The position numbers were made by a program, and so were the translations under genes. 64,000 nt of DNA from Johnsonella sp. (GTDB lineage: Bacteria; Bacillota; Clostridia; Lachnospirales; Lachnospiraceae), in assembly GCA_030529445.1 (NCBI GenBank), contig JAUMWW010000009.1, positions 33,615 to 97,614 on the forward strand, read 5' to 3'. Shown here one piece after another: positions 27,037 to 36,924 of this stretch; positions within the stretch are counted from its first letter, which is position 1; each line of letters begins with the position of its first letter. The notes beneath the pieces were generated by a model. That model did not search any database, had not been told where the DNA came from, and saw only the letters and a program-made list of their open reading frames with translations.

Positions 27037-28686
27037 TTATTTCTTTATGATGCCGTAGAACTGAATATCGCTGATTCCCGCCCAATTCGGCACAAAATTT
27101 TCCACGCCTTCGCCTACCGCAAAATAATGTTCTCTGGAAAAGAGCGGCAGCCATGCCCTGTCCTCGATCACGATCTGCTCTTCCAGCGCCTTGTACTCTT
27201 CCATCCTCTCCTTTTCGTCCACGATGGTTCTTGCCGCAGACACTCTGTCCATAATTTCCTTATTGTAATAGTTGATGGATCTGAGCTTCGTATTCTCCTC
27301 ATTGCCGAAAAAGGTATAAATAAAATTATCGGGATCATTATAATCCGCCGTCCATGTGGACATAAAGGAACCGAGGCTTCCGTCCTTTCTCGTTGCAAGC
27401 CAGGTCGATTCGTCATAATTTTTAATCTGCGCGTTCACTCCTATTTCCTGAAGCTGCGCGGCAATAACCTCTACGCAGGATTTTACGATATCCGAAGAGG
27501 AATTATCCACCGCAATCTCCATATCAAAGCCCCCGGGATAACCCGCTCCTGCAAGAAGCGCCTTTGCCGCTTCGGGATCATATGCCGGAAAATTAAGATC
27601 GGCATTATGCCCGATCAGACCCCTCGGGAAAATTCCGTTTTCGACCTGGGCGATTCCGTTATAGAGCTCATCCACGATCGCCTGCCTGTCTATCGCCATC
27701 GAAATAGCTTTTCTGATTTTCACGTCCGACATCGGCTCGATGCTTTCATTAAAGGTAAAATAAGAGATTCCCACTCTGGGAAGGCTTACCAGCCTGTCAG
27801 CAAAATCCGCCTTGTACTGATCTATATGTTCCACCATATAGTCGAGATCCAAAATATCGAGTTCCTTATTTCGGAACATGATGTTTCTGGTTTCCGCATC
27901 CGGAACAATGCGGATATTGACTCCCGGAAGCGCAGAAGCTCCCTTCCAGTAATCCTCGTTTCTCTCCAGCACGATAATGGAATTGAGTGTTCTTGACTTG
28001 AGCTTAAACGGTCCCGTTCCCACCGTAAACGCCGGATCGTTGCCGAATGCATCCCCGGCTGCCTCCGTCGCCTCCGCATCCATCATCGCGACGGGAGAAG
28101 TCGAAAGACATGCCATAAATCCGCCATAGGGCTCGGAAAGCTTGATTTCAACGGTATAATCGTCGATCGCCTTTACACCGGAAAGCTCCTTTGCGCTTCC
28201 CTCCATCAATTCCTTGGAGCCTTCGATATAGCTTACCATATCCGCGTTTACTCCGCCTTCCACCGCAATGATTCGCTTAAGCGAATAGACTACGTCCTCT
28301 GCATTAAAATCCGCTCCGTTATGAAATTTTACGCCTTCCTGCAAGGTTAAGGTATAGGTCTTTCCGTCATCGGAAACCTTCCACTCCTTCGCCAGAGACG
28401 GCACGAGCTTTGTGGATCCGTCCGCTTGCACCTCCACCTCTACCAAGCGGTCGAAGATATTGAGCGGAACCATATAATCCTTCGATGTTTTATGCACGTC
28501 CGCAGTCTGAATATCCGCATTGATCGCAATATTCAGATATCCCTCTCCCGCAGCGGCATTTTCCTGTCCGGATCCCTCCGCAGAGGCGGCAGATCCGGCA
28601 CTCTCGCTCTGTGAGCCTCCCGAGGCGCAGGCTCCGAGCATCAGCCCGAGAGCCGCACAAATTGCCAAATTCAATAATTTCTTCAT
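27037..28686 (-). CDS. oppA: Peptide ABC transporter substrate-binding lipoprotein, OppA/DppA type
   Basis: This extracellular binding protein of the SBP_bac_5 family captures peptides for OppBCDF. The 549-residue protein starts with a signal peptide and lipobox (LGAC, Cys19), then a Ser/Ala/Gly spacer. Family landmarks are VSDDGKTYTLTLQEGVKFHNGADFNAEDVVYSLKR (around residues 106-140) and KIRKAISMAIDRQAIV near 330. GGGAGGG precedes the ATG. It is first in the operon. Confidence 0.94.
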   Translation of the reverse strand: MKKLLNLAICAALGLMLGACASGGSQSESAGSAASAEGSGQENAAAGEGYLNIAINADIQTADVHKTSKDYMVPLNIFDRLVEVEVQADGSTKLVPSLAKEWKVSDDGKTYTLTLQEGVKFHNGADFNAEDVVYSLKRIIAVEGGVNADMVSYIEGSKELMEGSAKELSGVKAIDDYTVEIKLSEPYGGFMACLSTSPVAMMDAEATEAAGDAFGNDPAFTVGTGPFKLKSRTLNSIIVLERNEDYWKGASALPGVNIRIVPDAETRNIMFRNKELDILDLDYMVEHIDQYKADFADRLVSLPRVGISYFTFNESIEPMSDVKIRKAISMAIDRQAIVDELYNGIAQVENGIFPRGLIGHNADLNFPAYDPEAAKALLAGAGYPGGFDMEIAVDNSSSDIVKSCVEVIAAQLQEIGVNAQIKNYDESTWLATRKDGSLGSFMSTWTADYNDPDNFIYTFFGNEENTKLRSINYYNKEIMDRVSAARTIVDEKERMEEYKALEEQIVIEDRAWLPLFSREHYFAVGEGVENFVPNWAGISDIQFYGIIKK

Positions 28687-28739
28687 CTTTCCCTCCCTTG
28701 TTGCACAGCTTTAAATGCTTCATTTCTATCATTATTTAC

Positions 28740-28769
28740 ATTATATATCCCAAGCGCTTCCCTATGCAA
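28740..28769 (-). promoter_or_regulatory. Likely promoter of the opp operon
   Basis: On the minus strand TTGCAT (28769-28764) is followed by a TATATAAT stretch; TATAAT (28745-28740) is spaced 18 bases, and TATATA two bases earlier is spaced 16. It lies about 55 bases upstream of oppA. Confidence 0.5.
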
Positions 28770-28792
28770 TATCAAAAACGATATCCGCATTG

Positions 28793-30544
28793 CTAATCCA
28801 AAAAGCTTATGATTTTTACCGGGCTTCTATATTTCATCGAAGAAATGATAATTCCGGTTCTCTCATTGCTCGCATGAACCACCTTTCCCTGTCCGATATA
28901 GATGGCGACATGATTGATATAGCTTCCGCTTGCGTAAAACACGAGGTCTCCCGGTCGGATTTCTTCTTCGCTGATCGTCCTTCCCTTGCCCGCCTGATCT
29001 CTGGAAGATCTGCCCAGAGAATAACCGAAGTTGGAATAAACCTGCATCGTAAATCCGGAGCAGTCCGCTCCTTCCGTAAGGCTTGTTCCTCCATATACAT
29101 AGGGATTTCCTACAAACTGCTTTGCGTATGCCACGATGGCGTCTCTCGTCGCCGTGCTGACTTCCGGCGAGGACTTCGCCTTTTGCGCCATACTCTCCTT
29201 CTTTTTTGCTTCGGCGCTTTCTTTCGTGCTCTCCTTTTGGTTCGGCGAAGCTTCCGTCTCCCTCGTAAGCGCCTCTACGCTGTTTTCTTTGCCGGAGCTC
29301 TGCGTCTTTTTTTCTTCCCTTTGGGGAGTTTCCGCCGGAGCCGGAGCTTGCGCACTCGGCACCGCCTGCGCGAGGCTTTCTATCGTCTCTTCCGCACTCG
29401 AGGTTTTTTTGCTTTCCTTTGCCGCCTGCCGGCTCGCGCTCTGTCCTTCGGTCGAAAGATCTTTTTGCTTGGCGGCAATCGTTTGTGTCTGCTTCACGGA
29501 CGGCGCTGCCTCGATTAGGCTCTGCAAAGTCTCGCTCTTCGTCGCCCGGGCAGAGGAGCTCTCCTGTTTTTGACTCCCTTCTTCCTTTCGCGTTTTGCTT
29601 TCCTGCGTTTTGCTTTCTTCTTTTTTGGTGGCTTTACTGTCCTGATTCTTGGTACTGCTTTCTTCCTTTGCTTCCCCGCTCTTTTGCGCGCCTTCCTTTT
29701 TCTCCTTTTCGTTTCGCTTGGCTTCTTCAAGCTTGGCGATCGCTTCCTGCGCTTCCTTCTTTCGATCTTCCAGCTCCTTTTCCTTTCTTTCCTCGTCTTC
29801 CAAAGAAAGCGCCCTGTCGAAGCTGATCTCCGTGCGGATATAATCCTTAAAGGCATAACCCACGAGATCGTCATCTACCTGTATTTTTAAGAAATCTCCC
29901 TCTTCTCCCAAAACCACATAGGTGGATTCCTCCGCAAGAAGAGTGAGCGTCTGCGCCTCTCTCGAGGGTTCCGAACGCAGCCTCAGGCTTTCCGTGTTTT
30001 CAACCGTGCCGTAAATAATCGCAATATCCTCTGCAATATCCTTTGCGTTTTCTCCCGTCACAAAATATTGGGCTTCCACATATCCGCTTACATTGCCGGA
30101 TTCGATCAGGTACCATTGCTTACCGGAAACCTCCAGCATATCTATGATTTGAGCCGCGGAGTGATTATAGATTCTGCCGGCGATATCGGAATCCTCCTCC
30201 ATGCCCGTCTTAATTTCCACAAAATCTTCCACCTTGGAAATGGCTACATTCTCATATGCCTCCGGAGAAATAAGCTCCACATGCCTGTCTTTTTCCCTTT
30301 CGACGAGCTCTATCACGGCGGGAGCATCCTCCGTATTGATTTTCAGCGTTCCCTCTCCTACCAGCTCGACGGACTGTGCAAGCGACTGTTCCGGAAACAT
30401 ATTTCTTGCATAATAATTGTTAAACGCGACGGAAATTCCCGATAATGCGGACTCCGCCTCGAGATTCATATCTGCATATACCTCGCTCTTTGCGGCATCT
30501 AAGAACCATAAAACACAAAAAATTAGAAATACCGTCTTTTTCAT
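28793..30544 (-). CDS. Secreted NlpC/P60 cell-wall peptidase with SH3 repeats and a long charged linker
   Basis: The 583-residue protein has a signal peptide (about residues 1-25), two SH3-like regions (about 110-240), a coiled and then very long Lys/Glu/Ser/Gln/Ala-rich linker (about 250-465), and a C-terminal NlpC/P60 domain (about 475-583). The catalytic Cys495 (ADCSGF), His545 (NHVAIYI) and His557 (VVHAS) are present, so it should cut peptidoglycan stem peptides. The ATG at 30544 follows AGGAG; 14 upstream codons were dropped. The linker probably spans or binds the wall. It is a single gene between oppA and an SDR. Confidence 0.9.
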   Translation of the reverse strand: MKKTVFLIFCVLWFLDAAKSEVYADMNLEAESALSGISVAFNNYYARNMFPEQSLAQSVELVGEGTLKINTEDAPAVIELVEREKDRHVELISPEAYENVAISKVEDFVEIKTGMEEDSDIAGRIYNHSAAQIIDMLEVSGKQWYLIESGNVSGYVEAQYFVTGENAKDIAEDIAIIYGTVENTESLRLRSEPSREAQTLTLLAEESTYVVLGEEGDFLKIQVDDDLVGYAFKDYIRTEISFDRALSLEDEERKEKELEDRKKEAQEAIAKLEEAKRNEKEKKEGAQKSGEAKEESSTKNQDSKATKKEESKTQESKTRKEEGSQKQESSSARATKSETLQSLIEAAPSVKQTQTIAAKQKDLSTEGQSASRQAAKESKKTSSAEETIESLAQAVPSAQAPAPAETPQREEKKTQSSGKENSVEALTRETEASPNQKESTKESAEAKKKESMAQKAKSSPEVSTATRDAIVAYAKQFVGNPYVYGGTSLTEGADCSGFTMQVYSNFGYSLGRSSRDQAGKGRTISEEEIRPGDLVFYASGSYINHVAIYIGQGKVVHASNERTGIIISSMKYRSPVKIISFLD

Positions 30545-30770
30545 GCTTTGCTCTCCTCTTCTCTCTACTTCCCTAAACGATGTCAAAATAATAATTTTTG
30601 CTTATTCTCAACGCAGTTCTTGGATTTTCAGTATAGCAAATAGGAGTAAAATATACAATTCTTAATTTTTAAGATATTCTGCCGTTTTTTTGTTTTTTAT
30701 TTACCCATTTTATCTTTCATGCTATATTTTCATCAGCAATCTATTTATCAAAACAGAAAAGGATATTCTT

Positions 30771-31532
30771 ATGATCGATAAAAACATTACAAAAAACCAT
30801 TCCTCCTCCAAAACGGCGCTGATTACGGGAGCTTCCAGAGGGATCGGAAGAGCCATCGCCTTAAAATTCGCCAGAGAAGGCTATCATCTGATCATTAACT
30901 GCGCGCATAATCTCAAGCTCCTGGAAAGCCTGAAAGCCGAAGTTTCCTCTTACGGAGTGCAGTGCATGAGCTTCCGGGCAGATGTCGGAGAGATGGAGCA
31001 GTGTGAAACGATGTTTGCCGAAGCCATGAAGGTCTTTTCCGGACTCGATGTGCTGATCAATAATGCCGGAATTTCCTATATCGGGCTTTTACAGGATATG
31101 GGGGTGAAGGATTGGGATGCCCTGATGCACACGAACCTCTATTCCGTCTTTCATTGCTCCAAGCTTGCCATTCCGCTGATGCTCAAAAAAGGAAGAGGAA
31201 AGATCATCAATATCTCTTCGGTCTGGGGCAAGAACGGAGCCTCCTGCGAAGTAGCCTATTCCGCTTCCAAAGGAGCCGTCAATGCATTTACACGCGCGCT
31301 CGGCAAGGAGCTTGCCCCGAGCAATATCCAGGTAAATGCGGTCGCATGCGGAGCAATTGAAACCGATATGAATGCCTTCCTCGATCCGGATGAGTTCTGC
31401 TCTCTCTCCAACGAAATCCCTGCCGGAAGACTCGGCAAAAGCGCCGAGGTTGCCGAGCTTGTATTCCAGCTGGCATCCTCGACAAGCTATCTCAATGCCC
31501 AGATCATCAATCTCGACGGGGCATGGCAGTAA
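30771..31532 (+). CDS. Short-chain dehydrogenase/reductase, FabG-like
   Basis: The 253-residue Rossmann protein has the cofactor motif TGASRGIG, the NNAG motif and the catalytic Ser with YSASKGA (Tyr-x3-Lys). Its length fits 3-oxoacyl-ACP reductases, but no fatty-acid genes are near, so the substrate is uncertain. I used the ATG at 30771 with AAAGG upstream; an in-frame start at 30690 adds a hydrophobic, non-family stretch. The gene is isolated: divergent from the NlpC/P60 gene and convergent with sbcC, 22 bases away. Confidence 0.87.
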   Translation: MIDKNITKNHSSSKTALITGASRGIGRAIALKFAREGYHLIINCAHNLKLLESLKAEVSSYGVQCMSFRADVGEMEQCETMFAEAMKVFSGLDVLINNAGISYIGLLQDMGVKDWDALMHTNLYSVFHCSKLAIPLMLKKGRGKIINISSVWGKNGASCEVAYSASKGAVNAFTRALGKELAPSNIQVNAVACGAIETDMNAFLDPDEFCSLSNEIPAGRLGKSAEVAELVFQLASSTSYLNAQIINLDGAWQ

Positions 31533-31554
31533 AACCGAAGCTTTGCGGGCAAAA

Positions 31555-34500
31555 TCAGCTGTATACGATTTTTGCCCTGCTTCCTCCTTCTCCGGCAAGA
31601 GCCGGCTCTACAATCAATTTAACCGGTATTCTCTGCTTTAAATATTCGATATGGGAGATCAGCCCTATTCGAAGCCTTTCATGATGGATTTTCTCCAGCG
31701 CCTCTATCACCGTTTCCAAAAGCTCATCATCCAGAGTTCCGAAGCCTTCATCCAGGAAAAAGAGCTCCAGGGGAGCGACGCCCTTGAGCTGGATATGTGC
31801 GGAGAGAGAAAGCGCAAGCGCGAGGGAAACGATAAAGGTCTCTCCTCCCGAAAGGCTTTTTACGCTGCGCAGGCAGCCTCCGTTTTTATTGTCCCTGATC
31901 TTGAAGATTCCCTGCTCATCCACTTCTATGCTGTATGCACCGCCCGTGATTTCATCCAGCTTTTTCGTCGCCTGCAAAGTGATGTATCTGAGCTGCCGGA
32001 TCGCCATAAATTCAACGAATTTTTTTGCTCCCGTGATTTTCCTCAATTCTGCAAGCATCCCTCTATGCTCTTCCAGACTCTTTTGCTCTTTCAGCACCTC
32101 TTTTGCTCTCTCCAGCCTCAGGCAAATCTGCGCATGCCTGTCCTTGCCTGCGGCAAGCTCTTCCAGCATTTTTGTATATGCTCCGTTGAGCTCCCGGTTT
32201 TCTTCTTCGATCCGCTCAAACTCCTCACTTGAAAGGGACTCCTCTCCCACGACTTCTTTGAGCGCCTTCCATGCGCCTTCTCTTTCCCTCATCTCATTGA
32301 GATATTCTTGCGCCCGGCTTTCTCTCTCCTCTCTCTGCGCCTTGCTCAGCCTCCATGTCTTGACCTCCCGTATCGCTTCATCCAAATCGTCGAGTTTTTT
32401 TTGATCTCTTTCCGAGCACAAGCTTCCGAGCTTTGTTTGCAAAGCCTCCTCCATTCCCGCAAGCTTCTTGTCCAAGCTCTCAAGCTTCTGTTCCTGCAGG
32501 GCAAGATTTTTTTGTGACTCCGCGGCAAGCCTGCCCGCCTCTTCTCTTTCCTTTGCGATAATTCTATATTCTTCTTCCAGGCTTTTGATCTCGTTTTCGA
32601 TCTCAAGAAGCTTCTTGCAGGGATCCTTTAGCTCTCCCAAGCTGCTTTTGAATGCTTTTTCATACTCCAACAGCATCCTTTGCAGCTCTTTCTCCTGCTC
32701 CTGTGTCCGGGCATGCTCAACCTCCCTAAGACGAAGCCCGTCCTCGGCTTCGGAAAGCGCCTCCCCGTAACAGCGGATATCCTCATCCGCCCGATCCACG
32801 ATCTCTCTGCTTTTTTGGATCCTGCTTTCCAGTTCGAGCAGCTCTTTTAATTCTCTTTCCGGATCCTCGCCCGAAGCTTTCTTATCGATCTTGCCAAATT
32901 CCTCCTCCAGCTTTCCGATTCTCTCTTCCATCCTGAGGATATCCTTTCTCCTGCTTTCCGCGTTTTCCCGGTAAGAGCTCTTTTTTGCCAAAAGCTCGGA
33001 AATTTTAAGCCTTATCCCTACGCTCTCCTCCTCGATTCTTTTCTCCTCCCGCTCAGCCTCCTCCCTCTCTTTTTGCAGCTTTATCGCATGCAAACGAAGC
33101 CCGGCAGACTCTTTTTCGATCTCTGCCTGCAGCATTTGCGGCAAATCGCCTTCCGGATAAATCCGGCTTCCTCTTTCATTTCCCGGGATCTTTTCAAAAA
33201 TCCCGGCGTTTTTGCCTTCAGAAAAGATCGCTTTCAGATTTTCTATTTCTTCCAGACAGCGCCCGGCTTTCTTTTTCGCATTTTCTTCCTCCTCTTTTGC
33301 CCTTTTTATGCCGAGCTCGGCTCTTGCCAAAAGCCCTGTCAGTACGGTCTTTTCGCTTTCCGCCTCCCCGAGCTTTTGCTCCAGCCAGACAAGTTCCTCC
33401 TGCATCAAGTCCTTTTCTTCCTGCCCTGTCCTTTCTATGCCTTGAACCCTCTGCCTGCATACGGGACAGCAGTCCCCCTCTTCGAGGCTCAGGCGAATCA
33501 GGGATGCCGATTCCCTGATTTCGGCTTCCCTCTTTTTTCTCCTGAGCTTCTCTTCCTCCTGCTTAAGCTCTCCCATTCTTCTGCTGTAGGAATGATGCTC
33601 CGCTTCTTCCTTCTTCTGTTTTTCGAGAGCGGCTTTTTCTTCCTCTTTGCAAAGGATGAGTTCTGCAAGACGAGCCTGTAAGCTCTCATAGAGCTTTTCC
33701 TGTCTGTGCAGATACTCGGCATCGCAAAGCGGCTCTTCTTTGAGCCTGAGGATCCTCTTTGCGATCTCCTCCTGCCGCTTCCCCTTCCCTTCGGCTTCTT
33801 TTTTCAGGCCCTCCAGCAGGACATCCGCCCTCTCCTCCTCCTGCAAAATCCCTTCCAAAATGAAATTTGCTTCCTTTTTGCGCCGCTCCTCTTCCTTCTT
33901 TTCCCTGAAGCAGTGCGCTGCGGCTCTTAGGTTTTCCCTGTATTCATGATCTATGACATGCTCCCGGAGAAAGATCCTCTCTCTTTGAGAGCCTTCTTTT
34001 GCCTGCTCTATCCTCTCCTTGCAATGCTCCTTCTTTCCAGCGCTTTTTTGGATCTCCTTTTCCTGTTTTTCCAGCAGGAATCCCAGTCTCGCCGCTTCCT
34101 CCTTTTTCTTTTCGTACTGCTTCCAGTCTTGGGCAAGCTTTTCCAGCTCGAGCTTCCTTTGCAAAAGCCTGCTTCCTTCTCTTTTCTTCCTCTCTTCGAC
34201 AGAAAGAAATCTCTCCTCCTTTCTTTTTGCCTCCTGCAAGAAAATCTCATCTTCCTCTCTCAGCCGGATACAGAGCGCACTTTCCTCCGTCCTCTGCCTC
34301 TTTCCGTCTTCATATTCCTCTATGCTTTCAAGTACCGGCTCCGCTTTTTCTGCCCTCTTTGCTTCCTCCCTCATTCTTTCTATGCTCTGCGCCCTGCTCC
34401 TGCCTTCCTCAAGAAGCTTTTCAAGCTCCTGCATGCGCAGGAGGGTATCATAGATATTCTTCGATCGCAGTAAATCGGCATCGCTTTTTTCCTTTCTCAG

Positions 34501-35208
34501 CGAGAGCCTCTCCAGCTTTGCTTCCAATTCTTCCAATTCCTTTTTCAGGAGCTTTTCCCCCTCTTCTTTGATATCCGAAAAGGCATTGAGCTCTCCCTCG
34601 AGAATATGCAATCTGTCTTCCGTCTGTTTCAGTCTTGCGGATATTCTTTCCTCGAGCTTTTCTCCGTACTCCTCCAATCCGAAAAGCCGCTCCAAAATCT
34701 TTCTGCGCTCCGCTCCCTCGAGTTTTAAAAACTCATTGAAGCCTCCCTGCGGAAGCACGACGGTCTTGATAAAATCTTCGTATTGAAGCCCGATCACCCG
34801 GTCGATCTCTTTTCGAAACTGCGCATCCTTCTCCGCAAGCACCTCTTCTCTGTCCGGGTGCAGACATAGAAGCTTCTGCTGCTTTGTCGATACCTTGCCC
34901 TCTTTTTCTCTTTTGATTTCCCTGATGATTTTATATCTGTTCTTCTTTTCGGTATGAATATCGAAGACGAATACTACTCTTGCGCTCTCGCGATGCACAT
35001 TAATATATCTTTCCTGACTGCTTTTTCCGCTGTCTCTTGCGATTCTGCCGTAAAGAGCGAAGGTGATCGCATCCAAAATACTCGATTTTCCGCTTCCGGT
35101 CGGACCGAATATCCCGAAAATCCCCATCGATGAGAGCCGTTCAAAATCTATCTCCTGCTTTTGGGAAAATGAATTAAATCCCTCTATGCTGAGCCTGATC
35201 GGTTTCAT
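31555..35208 (-). CDS. sbcC: DNA repair exonuclease subunit SbcC (Rad50-like)
   Basis: This SMC-like ATPase works with SbcD to trim hairpins and protein-blocked DNA ends. The 1217-residue protein has Walker A (GPTGSGKSS, about residues 35-43), two very long Glu/Lys-rich coiled coils, a zinc-hook motif CPVC near residue 580, and a C-terminal signature/Walker B region (SLSGGETF, LFFLDEGFGTLDD). Length is normal. It overlaps the sbcD end by 35 bases. Confidence 0.95.
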   Translation of the reverse strand: MKPIRLSIEGFNSFSQKQEIDFERLSSMGIFGIFGPTGSGKSSILDAITFALYGRIARDSGKSSQERYINVHRESARVVFVFDIHTEKKNRYKIIREIKREKEGKVSTKQQKLLCLHPDREEVLAEKDAQFRKEIDRVIGLQYEDFIKTVVLPQGGFNEFLKLEGAERRKILERLFGLEEYGEKLEERISARLKQTEDRLHILEGELNAFSDIKEEGEKLLKKELEELEAKLERLSLRKEKSDADLLRSKNIYDTLLRMQELEKLLEEGRSRAQSIERMREEAKRAEKAEPVLESIEEYEDGKRQRTEESALCIRLREEDEIFLQEAKRKEERFLSVEERKKREGSRLLQRKLELEKLAQDWKQYEKKKEEAARLGFLLEKQEKEIQKSAGKKEHCKERIEQAKEGSQRERIFLREHVIDHEYRENLRAAAHCFREKKEEERRKKEANFILEGILQEEERADVLLEGLKKEAEGKGKRQEEIAKRILRLKEEPLCDAEYLHRQEKLYESLQARLAELILCKEEEKAALEKQKKEEAEHHSYSRRMGELKQEEEKLRRKKREAEIRESASLIRLSLEEGDCCPVCRQRVQGIERTGQEEKDLMQEELVWLEQKLGEAESEKTVLTGLLARAELGIKRAKEEEENAKKKAGRCLEEIENLKAIFSEGKNAGIFEKIPGNERGSRIYPEGDLPQMLQAEIEKESAGLRLHAIKLQKEREEAEREEKRIEEESVGIRLKISELLAKKSSYRENAESRRKDILRMEERIGKLEEEFGKIDKKASGEDPERELKELLELESRIQKSREIVDRADEDIRCYGEALSEAEDGLRLREVEHARTQEQEKELQRMLLEYEKAFKSSLGELKDPCKKLLEIENEIKSLEEEYRIIAKEREEAGRLAAESQKNLALQEQKLESLDKKLAGMEEALQTKLGSLCSERDQKKLDDLDEAIREVKTWRLSKAQREERESRAQEYLNEMREREGAWKALKEVVGEESLSSEEFERIEEENRELNGAYTKMLEELAAGKDRHAQICLRLERAKEVLKEQKSLEEHRGMLAELRKITGAKKFVEFMAIRQLRYITLQATKKLDEITGGAYSIEVDEQGIFKIRDNKNGGCLRSVKSLSGGETFIVSLALALSLSAHIQLKGVAPLELFFLDEGFGTLDDELLETVIEALEKIHHERLRIGLISHIEYLKQRIPVKLIVEPALAGEGGSRAKIVYS

Positions 35209-36427
35209 TCTCGTCCTCCTCCAGTATCTTCATTAAAAGCTCCACCAGCTCCTTCTGCGGCTCAAGCTTCTGTGTCGCCTTATAAAATTCGACAAACTGC
35301 TCGCCAAAGGAAAGCGATTCCGGGGAGATCCCCTCTTCGGCGCCTTGGAGCTCCCCTATGACGGGTCTGATCTCCAAGATATCCTTCTTGCAGGATCTCA
35401 TTTCCTTGATCTCATGCTCCCTGATATATCTCTCTGTCTCCACCTCCAGATATACCCAGCTTTCCTCCTTTGCATTCCGCTCGCAAAGCCTCTGCGCCTC
35501 CTCTATGGAAGCGGCTTTCCATATTCTGATCGGCTTAAATACGGGAATATCGACCTCCCAAATCCTGCCCTCTCCCTTCATCTTTTTTTCGGCATCGATA
35601 CAGAGATCAAATACCATGAATTTTTTGCAAAATCCGATCTCGCCCTTATGATAATGAATCGGAGAACCGCTGTAGCAGGCTTTCTTCCTCGTTCCCGGAA
35701 CGAATTGCGGCTTATGGATATGCCCGAGAGCGATATAATCGGCTTCCTTCGGCAGGGCATTTGCAGAGACCAGAAAGCTGCCTCCCAAAGAGCCCGCTCT
35801 TTCCGATCCGGCGCTCTCGCTTCCCGAGAGGAATAAATGGCTGAGCGCAAGATTGATGCTGTTTTCTCTGAAATGCTTCGCAAGATTCCTGAAAATCTCT
35901 CCCACTCTCTCGCTGTAGGAGCTCTGCCTCTGCTTCTCATCCTCCTCTTCCCCGTAGAGAATCTCATCCAGCCTTTTCTCGCTGGGATAGGGCAGATAAA
36001 TCAGCACCGCCCTCTCTTCTCCTATCGCAAGCTCCAGCCAGCCCTCTCCCGAATCGATCACCTCATGCTTTCCGTATTTACCCGGCAAAACCGCCGTTTT
36101 CAGGCTTTTGCACATGATAATCCCGTGTTCCATCGCAAGCGGTCCCGCGGAAGATATCCTCTCGGGGCTGTCATGATTGCCTGCGATCACGATATTGATA
36201 CATTTTCCTCCCCGGGAGAGTTTCTTAAGCGCATCATAAAAAAGAATCTCCGCCTTGGCGGGCGGATTCGGCGTATCGTAAATATCACCCGCATGCAGGA
36301 TGATATCCGGCTCCAATTCATTGCATTTTTCTATGAAAAATTTGAGAAAGCTTTCCTGCTCTTCCAGTCTGCTCCTTCCCTCAAGCGTCTTTCCCAGATG
36401 CCAGTCCGCCGTATGTACTATTCTCAT
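35174..36427 (-). CDS. sbcD: DNA repair exonuclease subunit SbcD (Mre11-like)
   Basis: This metal-dependent nuclease subunit has the phosphoesterase motifs TADWHLGK, HAGDIYD, GNHDS and LGHIH, which hold two metal ions. At 417 residues it is of usual length. Its start overlaps the mazG stop in ATGA, and its end overlaps sbcC, so the three genes form one tight operon. Confidence 0.95.
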   Translation of the reverse strand: MRIVHTADWHLGKTLEGRSRLEEQESFLKFFIEKCNELEPDIILHAGDIYDTPNPPAKAEILFYDALKKLSRGGKCINIVIAGNHDSPERISSAGPLAMEHGIIMCKSLKTAVLPGKYGKHEVIDSGEGWLELAIGEERAVLIYLPYPSEKRLDEILYGEEEDEKQRQSSYSERVGEIFRNLAKHFRENSINLALSHLFLSGSESAGSERAGSLGGSFLVSANALPKEADYIALGHIHKPQFVPGTRKKACYSGSPIHYHKGEIGFCKKFMVFDLCIDAEKKMKGEGRIWEVDIPVFKPIRIWKAASIEEAQRLCERNAKEESWVYLEVETERYIREHEIKEMRSCKKDILEIRPVIGELQGAEEGISPESLSFGEQFVEFYKATQKLEPQKELVELLMKILEEDENETDQAQHRGI

Positions 36428-36870
36428 TGATTCTCCCTGCGTTCCTTCCTTCTCTTTTCCTTTTCCTCTTTTTCTTTGCGCTTGATCTCCCTCCAGAGCG
36501 CAAGACTCTCTTCCGGCGTCTCCGCCACCATATCTCCGAATACATGGGGATGTCTTCTGATCATCTTCTCCGAAAGATTTTGGATAACATCGTCAAGGGT
36601 AAACGCCCCTCTCTCCGAGGCAATCTGCGCGTTTAAAAGCACCTGCAGGAGAAGATCTCCGAGTTCCTCGCAAAGATTCTCATCGTCTTTTTGATCAATC
36701 GCCTGATATACTTCTTTGGTCTCGTTTTCCAAACATTCCTTAAGGCTCTCATGGGTCTGCGCCCTGTCCCATTTGCATCCGTTTTCGCTGCGCAAAATCG
36801 CAACGATCTCTCTGAGCTCCTCAAAATCATGCGGGCTTTTTTCAATATATTCTTTATGATTATGCTTCAA
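36424..36870 (-). CDS. mazG: MazG-type nucleotide pyrophosphohydrolase
   Basis: The 148-residue single-domain protein matches the MazG family that hydrolyses NTPs or damaged nucleotides to monophosphates. The helices carry CKWDRAQTHESLKECLENET-like and EELGDLLLQ motifs with the acidic metal ligands. It is half the size of E. coli MazG, which is common in Firmicutes. The start is TTG at 36870, with AGGAGG 5-6 bases upstream. It heads a mazG-sbcD-sbcC operon, which combines nucleotide clean-up with end processing. Confidence 0.88.
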   Translation of the reverse strand: MKHNHKEYIEKSPHDFEELREIVAILRSENGCKWDRAQTHESLKECLENETKEVYQAIDQKDDENLCEELGDLLLQVLLNAQIASERGAFTLDDVIQNLSEKMIRRHPHVFGDMVAETPEESLALWREIKRKEKEEKEKRRKERRENQ

Positions 36871-36924
36871 ACCGTCCTCCTCCTTTGGGCAATTTCATCT
36901 CTGATTTTATCATTATTCTACCAT

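Noticed and set aside
29136..29890. Phe/Leu-rich plus-strand frames
   Set aside because: They are antisense to the Lys/Glu/Ser-rich linker of the NlpC/P60 gene.
31555..35208. Many overlapping frames on both strands
   Set aside because: They are shadows of the Glu/Lys-rich coiled coils of sbcC, whose opposite strand is rich in open frames.
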